Shown here: piece after piece, positions 1-9,354 of the stretch
How positions within the stretch are numbered: position 1 is the first letter of the stretch
Layout: the number at the start of each line of letters is the position of its first letter
Source of the DNA: Vagococcus luciliae
Lineage (GTDB): Bacteria; Bacillota; Bacilli; Lactobacillales; Vagococcaceae
Length of the DNA: 64,000 nucleotides
Direction of reading: 5' to 3'
NCBI RefSeq assembly: GCF_024637875.1
Contig: NZ_CP102451.1
Location: forward strand, 308,501-372,500
Made by a program: the position numbers and the translations under genes
Notes under the pieces: generated by a model
The model's database searches: none
Seen by the model: the letters and a program-made list of their open reading frames with translations, nothing else
Told to the model about the DNA's origin: nothing

Positions 1-264
1 TTCTTTAACAGCCTGTGCCGCTAAAACCATTGAGGCTTGTTTTTTACGTCTAATAGCTTTTACTGGCTCATCATCACTTTCAATTTTTTCATCTGTATGA
101 ATGATGGTAATATTTTTATCGTCTGTTACATATTCTTTAATCGCTGATTCTTTTCCAAATAATAAAAATTCAATATCTGGAAAATCTTTTTTGGCTAACA
201 TCACACCTTCAACAATGGCTTTTGGTGCGTTGTCACCACCCATAGCATCTACCGCTATTTTCAT
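1..264 (-). CDS. plsX: phosphate acyltransferase PlsX (N-terminal part, cut by window edge)
   Basis: The first 88 codons of PlsX, which makes acyl-phosphate from acyl-ACP for phosphatidic acid synthesis. The protein opens with [20 protein letters not shown], the family signature at the N-terminus. The ATG at 262-264 follows a GAGGAAA ribosome site. The rest lies outside the window. It sits 46 bp downstream of recG, as in the Bacillus order recG-fapR-plsX, but here there is no fapR between them. The identity is secure from the signature; only the C-terminus is unseen. Confidence 0.93.
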   Translation of the reverse strand, partial: MKIAVDAMGGDNAPKAIVEGVMLAKKDFPDIEFLLFGKESAIKEYVTDDKNITIIHTDEKIESDDEPVKAIRRKKQASMVLAAQAVKE

Positions 265-310
265 GATTGGTTTCCTCACTTTTTTTACAATTTACATTTA
301 TTATATCACG

Positions 311-2350
311 TTAATCTAAATGATTTAATTGATATGTTGCACTATCAATACTCTTAGCTAATGGTGCAAACGATTTATCATGTACCCACTCAGGGTGTTT
401 CCAAAGATTGATAGCTTCTTCTCTTGCTGTTTCTAACATAATAAAATCAGCTACCATATCACCAACTTTAAATTCTGGTAACCCTGATTGTTTCGCTCCA
501 AAAAAGTCTCCAGGACCTCGCATTTCTAAATCTTTTTGACTTAAAACAAACCCATCTGTTGTTTCAGTCATAATCTTCATCCGTTCTTTTCCTTGTTCAC
601 TCTTTGGATTAGCTATCAACACACAATAAGACGCTTGTTGCCCACGTCCAACACGTCCGCGTAACTGGTGAAGCTGTGCTAAACCAAAACGATCTGCATC
701 AATAATGACCATCATCGTAGCATTTGGCACATTCACGCCCACTTCAATAACAGTTGTTGAAACCAATACTTGTGTGTTATTGTCTTTGAACTTTTGCATG
801 ATGGCGTCTTTTTCATCAGCTTTCATCTTGCCATGTAATAAATCAACATGATACGTCGGAGAGAAAAAGGCAGATAAGTGCTCGTAAATTTCCGTTGCAT
901 TTTTTACATCTAGCATCTCTGACTCTTCAATCAACGGACAGATCACATATGCTTGTTGTCCTTGTTTTAGTAACTCACGCATAGTTTCTAAAATACTATC
1001 CAATTGTTTGGGCAAGGCCCAACGTGTTTCGATTGGTTTTCTTCCGGCTGGCAATTCATCAATAATCGAGACATCCATTTCACCATAAGCTGTGATAGCC
1101 AATGTTCTAGGAATCGGTGTTGCCGTCATAAACAACACATCTGGATGATTGCCTTTTTCTCGTAATATTTTTCGTTGATTCACACCAAAACGATGTTGCT
1201 CATCTGTAATGACAATCCCCAAGTTAGAAAATTGGACCTCTTCTTGAATTAAGGCATGTGTCCCAACTAAAATGTCAATCTCACCTTCTGAAAGCTCAGC
1301 TAATATTTGACGACGTGCTTTCGCTTTTGTCGAACCAGTTAATAACGCTACTCTAACTGGCGTATTTTCAAACAATTCACTTAGACTTTCCATATGTTGT
1401 TCTGCTAAAATTTCTGTTGGTACCATCAGCGCCCCTTGATAAGACGCACTATAAGCTGCGAACAACGCTAATGCCGCCACCATCGTTTTCCCACTCCCTA
1501 CATCTCCTTGAAGCAAACGATGCATGTGATAAGGACTTCTCATGTCAGCACAAATTTCGTTGACAACTCGTTTTTGAGCATTGGTTAACTCAAATGGTAA
1601 TGTTTGAATAAATTTTTTCAACTCTTCCACATTATATAAAATAGGATTCCCATGTTCTTTAGCTGTTTCTTCTTCTTTTAGTTGAATCATCTTTAATTGG
1701 AATAAGAAAAATTCTTCAAAAGCCAAGCGCCGTCTTGCTAAACGATTTTCTTCAATTGATTCTGGAAAATGCATGGCTTTTACAGCTTGTTGTTTAGGCA
1801 TCAATCTATATTTTTCCAATAAGTAATCTGGTAAGTTTTCTTCAACCAACTCGCCATACCCTTCAAACCCCTGTTTAATCAGTTGAACTAGCGTTTGTTG
1901 TTTGATATGTTTGTTCACACTATAAATTGGCGCAAATTCTTCTTCTTGTTGCTGTGTCGCCATGATTTTGAGACCTGTTAACGACTTTCTCTTTGCGTCC
2001 CATTTACCAAAAACTGCAATTTCCTCTGACGAATGAATTTTATTTTTTAAAAAGGGTTGGTTAAAAAACGTCACAGTTATAACAGCCTGCTCCACCATCA
2101 TTCGAAAAACTAAACGGCTTTTTTTATGCCCATAATAATTGACTACCCCATCAGAAATGGCAATACCTTTTAAGACTACTTTTTCTTGATCACTAATTTC
2201 TTCTAACTTTTTTTCTTGGATATCGTCATAGCGAAACGGATAATGTGTCAGTAAATCATTAATCGTTTCTATGTGTAATGTTTTGAGTGTCTCCACACGT
2301 TTTGGCCCAACACCACTAAGTGTTCCTACACTATCGCTTAATTGTTTCAC
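311..2350 (-). CDS. recG: ATP-dependent DNA helicase RecG
   Basis: A 679-residue RecG, the usual length, which remodels stalled forks and Holliday junctions. The N-terminal wedge/OB domain contains the helix-hairpin-like GVGPKR (residues 13-18). Helicase motif I is GDVGSGKT (282-289), motif II is DEQH (383-386), followed by FMTATPIPRT. The C-terminal helicase half carries the QLRGRVGRG motif. The start is GTG at 2348-2350, with a strong AAAGGAGG site 8 bases upstream. A terminator-like hairpin separates it from fakA, so recG may be transcribed partly by read-through. Confidence 0.96.
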   Translation of the reverse strand: MKQLSDSVGTLSGVGPKRVETLKTLHIETINDLLTHYPFRYDDIQEKKLEEISDQEKVVLKGIAISDGVVNYYGHKKSRLVFRMMVEQAVITVTFFNQPFLKNKIHSSEEIAVFGKWDAKRKSLTGLKIMATQQQEEEFAPIYSVNKHIKQQTLVQLIKQGFEGYGELVEENLPDYLLEKYRLMPKQQAVKAMHFPESIEENRLARRRLAFEEFFLFQLKMIQLKEEETAKEHGNPILYNVEELKKFIQTLPFELTNAQKRVVNEICADMRSPYHMHRLLQGDVGSGKTMVAALALFAAYSASYQGALMVPTEILAEQHMESLSELFENTPVRVALLTGSTKAKARRQILAELSEGEIDILVGTHALIQEEVQFSNLGIVITDEQHRFGVNQRKILREKGNHPDVLFMTATPIPRTLAITAYGEMDVSIIDELPAGRKPIETRWALPKQLDSILETMRELLKQGQQAYVICPLIEESEMLDVKNATEIYEHLSAFFSPTYHVDLLHGKMKADEKDAIMQKFKDNNTQVLVSTTVIEVGVNVPNATMMVIIDADRFGLAQLHQLRGRVGRGQQASYCVLIANPKSEQGKERMKIMTETTDGFVLSQKDLEMRGPGDFFGAKQSGLPEFKVGDMVADFIMLETAREEAINLWKHPEWVHDKSFAPLAKSIDSATYQLNHLD

Positions 2351-2376
2351 TTTGACTCCTCCTTTATTTTATATGT

Positions 2377-2408
2377 TAAAAAAAGCCAAACCAAAGTTTG
2401 ACTTTTTT
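2377..2408 (-). terminator. Rho-independent terminator after fakA
   Basis: A 7-bp stem (2384-2390 with 2397-2403; one G:U pair when read on the minus strand), a 6-base loop, and an A-run on the plus strand that gives a T-tract on the minus strand. It lies between fakA and recG and overlaps the recG leader. It could attenuate rather than fully stop transcription into recG. Confidence 0.65.
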
Positions 2409-2411
2409 ATC

Positions 2412-4088
2412 TTATTCAGCTGCAAATAGATAAGGATAAACTGGTTGATCTCCTTGATGAATCTCAACTTCTAAATCACTATCCATTTCAAGCAATGCCT
2501 CTTCTAGTAATGAAGCTTCTTCACTTGTCCCATCTTCACCAATCAAAATCGTCACAATTTCAGTATCTTCAGTCATCATTTGTTTTAGTGTTTCTAAACT
2601 TGCATCAAAACGACTTGGGGTTGATACCACAATTTTGCCTTCAACCATTCCTAAGTTATCGTCTTTTTTAATTTCAACGCCATCAATGCTTGTGTCACGA
2701 ACAGCTGTCGTTACTTGACCACTTGTTACCCCTTCAAGCATATCTAACATATTTTTTTGGTTTTCTTCTAAAGATACTTGATCATTGAAACCAAGTAACG
2801 CTGTCATTCCTTGAGAAATTGTTTTTGATGGAATCACAATGGTTGGAACATCACTGACTTCTGCTGCTTGATCTGCTGCCATAAAAATATTTTTATTATT
2901 AGGTAAAATAATCACATTTTCAGCATTTACTGCTTGAATAGCTAGCATAATATCTTCAGTACTTGGATTCATTGTTTGTCCACCACTAATTACATGATTG
3001 ACGCCCATACTACTAAACAATTCCTGTATTCCCTTACCTGCTGCAATTGAAATAATACCATATGGCATTTTTTCTTTTGGCATATCAGCATTAGATGCGT
3101 TTGGTGTGTCCATTAATGATTCATGTTGCAAGCGCATATTGTCCACCTTAATTTTAATTAATGAACCAAATTTTTGGCCATAATTCATTACTTCTCCCGG
3201 ATGTTCTGTATGAACATGGACTTTAATAATTTCATCATCAGCCACAACTAATAATGAATCACCAATTTCATTTAAATAATTTCTAAATGTATCATAGTCA
3301 AATGTGTCATCAACTGTTGGTCCTTCACCAATTTTCACCATGATTTCTGTACAGTAACCAAATTTAATATCATCTGTTGACATATGACTTTGTACACTAC
3401 GATGATGCTCAGCATTGACCATTTCTTCCATTTGAGCTGGAGAAGGTTGATATATCTCACTTTCGACGACTTTTCCAGATAACGATTCAACAAAGCCCTC
3501 ATAAATAAATACTAATCCTTGTCCACCACTATCTACAACCCCAACTTCTTTTAGAACTGGTAACATATCAGGCGTCTTAGCTAATGCTTTTTTAGCCCCT
3601 TTAAGAGCCGCTTCCATAACTTCTAAAGCGTCATCACTTTCTTTAGCTTTTTTCTCGGCTGCGATCGCTGCTCCACGTGATACTGTTAAAATGGTCCCTT
3701 CAACTGGTTTCATAACCGCTTTATATGCTACCTCAACACCATTCTTAAATGCATCTGCTAAATCTTGCGCATTTAAGACTTCTTTATCTTCAATTTTTTT
3801 AGAAAATCCTCTAAATAATTGTGATAGGATAACACCAGAATTACCACGTGCCCCCATTAAAAGACCTTTAGATAAAATAGCTGCCAACTCACCAACATGT
3901 TCACTAGTTGCTTCTCTAACAGCTTTTGCTCCACTAGTCATTGATAAATCCATATTTGTTCCCGTATCGCCATCTGGCACAGGGAAAACATTTAAAGAAT
4001 TGACAAATTCTGCGTTTTGGTTCAGTCTATTGGCGCCGACTTGTACCATTGCTTGAAATTGCCCTCCGTTGATTGCTTTTAGTTCCAC
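2412..4088 (-). CDS. fakA: fatty acid kinase catalytic subunit FakA (DAK2-domain protein YloV)
   Basis: A 558-residue DAK2-domain protein. In Firmicutes FakA phosphorylates FakB-bound exogenous fatty acids to acyl-phosphates, the substrate of PlsY and product of PlsX, whose gene lies just downstream. The nucleotide/Mg-binding PDGDTG is at residues 38-43 in the N-terminal DhaL-like domain. The middle and DegV-like C-terminal domains complete the usual length. The start is GTG at 4086-4088 after AGGAGGAA. It lies 45 bp behind the Asp23-family gene, its usual partner. No sdaAB genes lie between fakA and recG, unlike Bacillus. Confidence 0.93.
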   Translation of the reverse strand: MELKAINGGQFQAMVQVGANRLNQNAEFVNSLNVFPVPDGDTGTNMDLSMTSGAKAVREATSEHVGELAAILSKGLLMGARGNSGVILSQLFRGFSKKIEDKEVLNAQDLADAFKNGVEVAYKAVMKPVEGTILTVSRGAAIAAEKKAKESDDALEVMEAALKGAKKALAKTPDMLPVLKEVGVVDSGGQGLVFIYEGFVESLSGKVVESEIYQPSPAQMEEMVNAEHHRSVQSHMSTDDIKFGYCTEIMVKIGEGPTVDDTFDYDTFRNYLNEIGDSLLVVADDEIIKVHVHTEHPGEVMNYGQKFGSLIKIKVDNMRLQHESLMDTPNASNADMPKEKMPYGIISIAAGKGIQELFSSMGVNHVISGGQTMNPSTEDIMLAIQAVNAENVIILPNNKNIFMAADQAAEVSDVPTIVIPSKTISQGMTALLGFNDQVSLEENQKNMLDMLEGVTSGQVTTAVRDTSIDGVEIKKDDNLGMVEGKIVVSTPSRFDASLETLKQMMTEDTEIVTILIGEDGTSEEASLLEEALLEMDSDLEVEIHQGDQPVYPYLFAAE

Positions 4089-4133
4089 TAAAATGTTCCT
4101 CCTCGTATGTTTAACACATTAATCTACATGATT

Positions 4134-4496
4134 TTATTCAGGTTGCACACGCACACCTTGGATAAAAACATTTACTGAGTTTGCAACAACGCCAAGCATT
4201 GTTTCAAGATTATATTTAACTTTTTCTTGTACATTACGACTTACTTCAGAAATTTTTGTTCCGTAACTTACCATGATGTACACATCCACTGCTACACCAT
4301 TTTCTTCTTGACGAACGACTACCCCACGAGAATAGTTTTCTTTACCTAAAATATCATTTAAATTATCTTTAATTTGATTTTTACTTGCCATACCAACAAT
4401 CCCGTAAATATCTGTGGCAGCACCACCGACAACTGTTGCTATCACATCATTTGAAATTTCAATGGTTCCAGCTTGTGTTTTAATTTTTACAGCCAT
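4134..4496 (-). CDS. yloU: Asp23/Gls24-family envelope stress protein (YloU)
   Basis: A 120-residue Asp23-family protein, cytosolic and expected at the membrane face. It starts MAVKIKTQAGTIEISNDVIA and contains the conserved GIVGMASKN stretch and a VDVYIMVSYG strand. The exact biochemical role is not established; the constant pairing with fakA suggests a link to envelope lipid metabolism. The ATG at 4494-4496 has a GAGGAGG site. It is divergent from rpmB across a 218-bp gap. Confidence 0.88.
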   Translation of the reverse strand: MAVKIKTQAGTIEISNDVIATVVGGAATDIYGIVGMASKNQIKDNLNDILGKENYSRGVVVRQEENGVAVDVYIMVSYGTKISEVSRNVQEKVKYNLETMLGVVANSVNVFIQGVRVQPE

Positions 4497-4714
4497 TTTA
4501 CTACCTCCTCAAAGTCAGTATTACCCATTATCATTCTTTAGTTTATCATAAAGACGATTTTTATTAAAGAATAATTATCTTTAAACGCTTATAACATCGC
4601 TTTTATTGTAACTTTATCATATTTTTTATTGCTTTTTGTTTCTTTTTATGATAAATTATTTTAGTATGATTAATAGAATCGTAAAAATGCCAGCAAAGCA
4701 AAGGAGGGAATATC

Positions 4715-4903
4715 ATGGCAAAACAATGTTATATAACTGGTCGTAAAGCAAGAACTGGTAACAACCGTTCTCACGCAATGAACGCATCTAAACGTACTTG
4801 GGGAGCTAATCTTCAAAAAGTCCGTATTTTAGTTGACGGTAAACCAAAAAAAGTTTGGGTTTCTGCTCGTGCTTTGAAATCTGGTAAAGTTGAACGCGTT
4901 TAA
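4715..4903 (+). CDS. rpmB: 50S ribosomal protein L28
   Basis: A 62-residue L28 of the large subunit, starting [20 protein letters not shown], the family signature. It lacks the zinc-binding cysteine pairs found in some L28 paralogues (only one Cys, residue 5). The ATG follows AAGGAGGG by 7 bases. It is the only plus-strand gene in this block and is followed by a hairpin at 4917-4949. A TATGAT box 40 bp upstream may be the -10 element, but no good -35 is visible. Confidence 0.97.
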   Translation: MAKQCYITGRKARTGNNRSHAMNASKRTWGANLQKVRILVDGKPKKVWVSARALKSGKVERV

Positions 4904-4916
4904 TAAAATAGATATT

Positions 4917-4949
4917 AAAAAAGCAACCTAACTAGAGGCTGCTTTTTTT
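4917..4949. terminator. bidirectional terminator between rpmB and thiN
   Basis: A 9-bp stem pairs 4921-4929 with 4936-4944, flanked by an A-run on the left and a T-run on the right, so it can end both convergent transcripts. On the minus strand the mismatch becomes a G:U pair, making the stem stronger in that direction (end of rsgA-rpe-thiN). Confidence 0.85.
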
Positions 4950-5598
4950 ATTTGTCTTTTGATTGAATGACACACATAAGGCCACTTGCAAATGAAAAGC
5001 GAGTCGTTCCTGAAACAAACTCATTACTAGCATATGACGTTGGTTGTAATACCTCTACATCATCTAACTGATACTTTGCATCATATAAAGATAGATGTGT
5101 CATAGGTGTTAAGCACACAAATGCGAGGTATTTTTTATCTGACTCTTTTTTAATGGTGTATTCACCAGGGAAAAAATAAGAAATTGTATTCTGATTGTCT
5201 TTTATCACAAACCTTGTAGCAATCGTTTTAAACCGTTCTTGGCATGGTAGCCATAGATTAGCTAAGAAATGATCTAAACGCCCGCCAGTACCACCTATCA
5301 GGATAATTTTAGCATCATCTGATAATTCGCTAGCGACAGAAATACCAATTTCAGTATCCGTCTCATCTTTTTCAGCTGGATATTGTGTCACTTTTTCCAC
5401 ATGTTTTTTAACATACGAAAGTTCTTCAGGACTTAGCGAGTCAAAATCTCCTACCGCCATATCAATAGATAATCCATGACGAACACCCTCGTAAGCTCCC
5501 CTATCAACCCCAATAATATGACTAGCTTCATCAAATATATTCATGCTTGGCCACAATGTTTTATCACTACCAGCCAACACAATAATCGACTTTTTCAT
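4948..5598 (-). CDS. thiN: thiamine diphosphokinase
   Basis: A 216-residue ThiN/TPK that transfers pyrophosphate from ATP to thiamine. The GVDRGAY and GDFDS motifs (Asp-rich metal site), DETDTE and the GGTGGRLDHFLANL loop are all present. The ATG overlaps the last base of the rpe stop codon (TAATG), so the two are translationally coupled. The order rsgA-rpe-thiN is conserved in Firmicutes. Confidence 0.95.
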   Translation of the reverse strand: MKKSIIVLAGSDKTLWPSMNIFDEASHIIGVDRGAYEGVRHGLSIDMAVGDFDSLSPEELSYVKKHVEKVTQYPAEKDETDTEIGISVASELSDDAKIILIGGTGGRLDHFLANLWLPCQERFKTIATRFVIKDNQNTISYFFPGEYTIKKESDKKYLAFVCLTPMTHLSLYDAKYQLDDVEVLQPTSYASNEFVSGTTRFSFASGLMCVIQSKDK

Positions 5599-6251
5599 TA
5601 CTTACCTGCTTCTTTTAATTTTTTAATTGGCTCAGCTACATCATCATATTTATAAACATATGATCCAGCAACTAACACATCTGCTCCAGCTTCAACACAT
5701 TTTTTAGCCGTTTCATCATCTACACCACCGTCTACTTCAATTTCATAGATGTAATGCTTCTCTTTTCTTAATTCCGCTAGATCTGTCACTTTATCTAAAC
5801 ATTCAGTAATAAATTTTTGTCCGCCAAATCCTGGGTTAACAGTCATCACTAATACTAAGTCAACCATAGATAATACTGGTTTTATCATCTCGACAGGTGT
5901 TCCTGGATTAATCACCACGCCAGCTTTCACACCACTTGCTTTGATTTGTTGAATCACACGGTGCAAATGTTTCGTACTTTCAGCATGAACGGTAATAATA
6001 TCAGATCCTGCCTTAGCAAATTCTTCAATAAAACGCTCTGGTTCAACCATCATCAAATGCACATCAAACACTAAATCAGTGACAGGTCGAATAGATGAAA
6101 TAAGTGCTGGACCAAACGTAATATTCGGAACAAATTGACCATCCATCACATCAATATGAATGTAGTCCGCTCCTGCATGATCCACACGTTTAACGTCTTC
6201 TCCTAATTTTGAAAAATCAGCGCTTAAAATTGAAGGTGCTATTTTTACCAT
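5598..6251 (-). CDS. rpe: ribulose-phosphate 3-epimerase
   Basis: A 217-residue TIM-barrel epimerase interconverting ribulose-5-P and xylulose-5-P. It contains the PSILSADF strand at the start, HIDVMDG (catalytic Asp), DVHLMM and the [10 protein letters not shown] loop. A longer frame reaches 6335, but the extra 28 residues run over the end of rsgA and do not look like the family. The ATG at 6249-6251 has a GGGGA site and starts MVKIAPSIL as expected. It lies 16 bp downstream of rsgA. Confidence 0.95.
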   Translation of the reverse strand: MVKIAPSILSADFSKLGEDVKRVDHAGADYIHIDVMDGQFVPNITFGPALISSIRPVTDLVFDVHLMMVEPERFIEEFAKAGSDIITVHAESTKHLHRVIQQIKASGVKAGVVINPGTPVEMIKPVLSMVDLVLVMTVNPGFGGQKFITECLDKVTDLAELRKEKHYIYEIEVDGGVDDETAKKCVEAGADVLVAGSYVYKYDDVAEPIKKLKEAGK

Positions 6252-6267
6252 AATCTTTTCCCCACTT

Positions 6268-7152
6268 TTATTTATTTTTTTTATAAATTGGTTTTCTATT
6301 AGCAATCTCATCATAAAATTGTAAATAATGGTCATAACGACTCGCTAATATCTCCCCATTTTCCACCCGTTTTTTTACTTCACATTTTGGTTCATGACGA
6401 TGTTTACATTCTCTAAATTTACAATAAACAGACGCCACAACAAATTCTGGAAAACGTTTAGGTAATTCCTCTAAAGTCATCTCTAAAAAATCAATGGAAC
6501 TAAATCCCGGAGTATCCGCCACCAATCCACCAAATAAATCAACCAATTCCACATGCCTTGTTGTATGACGACCACGGCCTAAACTTTCAGATATCTCTCC
6601 CACTTTTAATGATAGTTCTGGGGATAATTGATTTAATAAAGTTGACTTTCCAGCACCTGATTGCCCCATAAATACAGTTAGTTTATCTTTGAAAAAATGC
6701 GTTAAATCCTCTAATGAGTCTTTTTCGGCTAATAAAACAGGATAGCCTATTTTTTCATATTCTGTTTGGATGACTGCCATATGATTGCGTTCTTCTCCAT
6801 TGGCTAAATCCATTTTGGTCACATAAATAATCGGGTCAATGTCTTTTTCAGATAGAGTAACTAAAAAGCGATCTAAAAGATTCGTTGAAAAATTAGGTTC
6901 AACACAGCTTGATACGACAACGCCCTGATCAATATTAGCAACTGGTGGTCTAACTAAATCATTTTTACGCTCATAAACATCTAAAATATAACCGTCTGTT
7001 TCATTTGTGCTCTCAAATTCTACCCAATCTCCCACAAGGGGTGTAATATTTCGATTTCTAAAATTACCTCGTGCTCGTGTTTGATAACGTTTACCTTTAT
7101 AATCAATGTAATAAAATCCACTTAATGCTTTACATATCTGTCCTTTAGGCAT
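6268..7152 (-). CDS. rsgA: small ribosomal subunit biogenesis GTPase RsgA
   Basis: A 294-residue circularly permuted GTPase that checks 30S maturation. An N-terminal OB fold (about 1-65) precedes the G domain, with TKMD (G4) before GQSGAGKS (G1) and DTPGF (G3). A C-terminal zinc knuckle with Cys and His residues ([14 protein letters not shown]) follows. The ATG at 7150-7152 follows AAAGGAGGAAA. It heads the rsgA-rpe-thiN unit and has its own promoter-like box, because a strong terminator isolates it from prkC. Confidence 0.96.
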   Translation of the reverse strand: MPKGQICKALSGFYYIDYKGKRYQTRARGNFRNRNITPLVGDWVEFESTNETDGYILDVYERKNDLVRPPVANIDQGVVVSSCVEPNFSTNLLDRFLVTLSEKDIDPIIYVTKMDLANGEERNHMAVIQTEYEKIGYPVLLAEKDSLEDLTHFFKDKLTVFMGQSGAGKSTLLNQLSPELSLKVGEISESLGRGRHTTRHVELVDLFGGLVADTPGFSSIDFLEMTLEELPKRFPEFVVASVYCKFRECKHRHEPKCEVKKRVENGEILASRYDHYLQFYDEIANRKPIYKKNK

Positions 7153-7189
7153 TTATTTCCTCCTTTAGTAGTCACATAATTCTAGTGTT

Positions 7190-7198
7190 ATTGTACCA
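7190..7198 (-). promoter_or_regulatory. extended -10 promoter element for rsgA
   Basis: Read on the minus strand, TGGTACAAT gives an extended -10 (TG-n-TACAAT) 38 bp before the rsgA start. The -35 region is poor. It is placed between the prkC terminator and rsgA, where a promoter is needed. Confidence 0.5.
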
Positions 7199-7199
7199 T

Positions 7200-7431
7200 A
7201 TTTCACTTTTATTTAAGAAAAAATATAGCACAAATAACTCTTATTAGAAAACTCTACTGCCATTATAGTAAATACAAAAGCCGTCACATCTCCAAGTTCG
7301 TCGTCATAAAAACCAAGCGGTACCAATAAAACGTTAGATAGTCATTAACAATCACTTGTACTTTTAGGTACTTCTACCATTATTACTAGTGTAGGTACTT
7401 TTATTCTTAGAATAAAATTAGTTTAATAAAT
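7200..7431. other. gene-free stretch before rsgA
   Basis: About 230 bp between the prkC terminator and the rsgA promoter. It shows three GTACTT repeats (7358-7400) and a perfect inverted repeat with 8-bp arms at 7399-7417. A short open frame on the minus strand (about 7210-7325) has no start or ribosome site. I recognise no gene or RNA family here. Confidence 0.4.
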
Positions 7432-7484
7432 AAAAAATACCCAAGAGATAGGTTGTTCCAACTTTTTACTCTTGGGTATTTTTT
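7432..7484 (-). terminator. strong Rho-independent terminator after prkC
   Basis: A 16-base perfect inverted repeat (7432-7447 with 7469-7484), including the A/T tails, with a 21-base loop. It lies 1 bp past the prkC stop codon and closes the long priA-to-prkC transcript. Confidence 0.9.
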
Positions 7485-7485
7485 A

Positions 7486-9354
7486 TTAATCTTTTTTATC
7501 TTTTGGCTCACTTTGACTAGGTTTCGTGTTGCCATTATTGTGATTATTTTGATTGTTATTTTGATTTTCTTCGCTTTCAGGTTCTGAACTCTGAGTTGTT
7601 TCACTTGATTCAGTTGTTTCACTTGAAGACGTCGTCGAACTACTTGGTTGTGTTTTAGCTGGTTCTGGACCCATCGAGTAAACCACTTGAATATAATCAC
7701 CTTTTTTAACAGGTGTTCCACCAGCAGGAGATGTATAAATAACCTGACCTTGTGGAACAGTCGCACTGTATTCTTGCGATTCACCTTGAAGGATTAATCC
7801 TTCACTATCGATATAACGAAGAACTTGGTCCCTTGTATAACCCGCTAAATAAGCTAAAGAAAAATTATCTGGACCTTTGCTAATTGTTAAGGTGATTGTC
7901 TCATTCTCAGGAACAATATCTGTTCCTTGCTTGATACTTTGAGAAATAACAGTATCTTTTTCCACTTCATTTGATGACTCATTTTTCTCAAGTATATTGT
8001 CTTCTTTAAAGCCTAAATCTAATAAGGCTTTTTTTGCCTTATTAGAAGCTAATCCTTCCACTTCAATCATCGAAACAGTCTGCTTACCTTTACTTACATA
8101 CAAAGTTACTTCAGATTTTTTTTTGACTCGGGTGCCAATTGGCGGTTGTGTCTTAACAACATTACCTTCTGCTATTTTATCATCTGACACTTCTTCTATT
8201 TTCGAATTAACTTTTATTTTTTTTGCATCTAATGCATTGATAGCTTCTGCCTGTGACATATTTTCGACATCAGGGATTTCTACCTCATCTTGTCGTGTCC
8301 CTAATGCAAACAATCCCACGCCAATCGCCACCAAGATAGCAAGGATACTAAAAATAATTTTATTTCTTTTAGAGGAAGGCTTTTTCTTTGGTTTTTCTTC
8401 CTCAGATAAATCTAGTTCAGATTCTTTCAAAGGTATCTTTGAAACGATTGGTTCGGGTTCTTTTACAGGTGTTAACATGATTGTTTCATCTGTCATAGAA
8501 CTTGGTGTATAGATTGGTTCATTTGCTCTCTCTGGACTTAAGGATGTGCTTAAATCAGAATACATATCATTGACTGTTTTATATCGATCTGAAATTTCTT
8601 TTGCTGTAGCATGGAGTACCACATTCTCTAACGCTTGTGGGATATTAGGATTGTATTGTCGAACAGATGGAACGTCTTTTTGAAAATGCTTCAATGCTAT
8701 TGAAACAGCCGACTCCCCTTCAAAAGGAACTGTTCCTGTCAATAATTCATATAAAATAATCCCTAATGCATAAATATCAGATTGTCTTGTTGACATACCA
8801 CCTCTTGCTTGCTCTGGTGACAAGTAATGTACTGAACCAAGCAATGTATTTGTTTGCGTTAATGATGTCTCTGATAGAGCAATCGCAATCCCAAAATCTG
8901 TGATTTTTACATTTCCTTGTTCATCAACTAAAACATTTTGTGGTTTTAAGTCTCTATGGATAATACCATGTTCATGTGCCAAAGACACTGCAGATAAAAT
9001 CTGTTCCATCATGTAAACAACTGTATCTAATGGAATAGGAGAATAATTGCGAATATAATGTTTTAAATCAGTTCCTCGAACATATTCCATTACAATATAT
9101 TGCATGCCATTTTCTTCTCCTACATCATACACACTGACAATGTTAGGATGAACCATTTCTGTTGCGGCAAGAGCTTCACGTTGAAAGCGTCGAATCGCAT
9201 TTTGATCATCTTGAAAATCGAAACGTAATACTTTAATTGCCACTTCACGATTTAAAATCAAGTCACGTGCCAAATAAACATTTGCCATTCCACCACTACC
9301 AATATTCCCTATTATTTCATAGCGTTCCCCTATTTTTGTTCCTATATTTATCAT
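7486..9354 (-). CDS. prkC: PASTA-domain Ser/Thr protein kinase PrkC (Stk/IreK type)
   Basis: A 622-residue membrane kinase that senses peptidoglycan/lipid II. The cytosolic kinase domain has the Gly loop GSGGMANVY (19-27), K41, HRDLKPQN (catalytic D135) and DFG (153-155). One membrane helix lies at about 332-351. Three PASTA domains follow outside (about 358-423, 427-493, 498-562). The last 60 residues are a Ser/Thr/Glu then Asn-rich low-complexity tail, typical of cell-wall-spanning linkers. The ATG overlaps the stp stop by 4 bases (ATGA), so kinase and phosphatase are coupled. In Enterococcus this pair controls cephalosporin resistance and envelope stress; that role is inferred here. Confidence 0.96.
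   Translation of the reverse strand: MINIGTKIGERYEIIGNIGSGGMANVYLARDLILNREVAIKVLRFDFQDDQNAIRRFQREALAATEMVHPNIVSVYDVGEENGMQYIVMEYVRGTDLKHYIRNYSPIPLDTVVYMMEQILSAVSLAHEHGIIHRDLKPQNVLVDEQGNVKITDFGIAIALSETSLTQTNTLLGSVHYLSPEQARGGMSTRQSDIYALGIILYELLTGTVPFEGESAVSIALKHFQKDVPSVRQYNPNIPQALENVVLHATAKEISDRYKTVNDMYSDLSTSLSPERANEPIYTPSSMTDETIMLTPVKEPEPIVSKIPLKESELDLSEEEKPKKKPSSKRNKIIFSILAILVAIGVGLFALGTRQDEVEIPDVENMSQAEAINALDAKKIKVNSKIEEVSDDKIAEGNVVKTQPPIGTRVKKKSEVTLYVSKGKQTVSMIEVEGLASNKAKKALLDLGFKEDNILEKNESSNEVEKDTVISQSIKQGTDIVPENETITLTISKGPDNFSLAYLAGYTRDQVLRYIDSEGLILQGESQEYSATVPQGQVIYTSPAGGTPVKKGDYIQVVYSMGPEPAKTQPSSSTTSSSETTESSETTQSSEPESEENQNNNQNNHNNGNTKPSQSEPKDKKD

Noticed and set aside
101..319. Plus-strand frame opposite plsX
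   Set aside because: It lies antisense to plsX, has no ribosome site and shows no family features.
4948..7152. Thiamine riboswitch near thiN
   Set aside because: No THI-box-like sequence is seen; thiN is inside a translationally coupled operon.
7407..7784. Lys/Arg-rich frame overlapping the prkC end
   Set aside because: It is the shifted frame of the Ser/Asn-rich PrkC tail and runs through the terminator.
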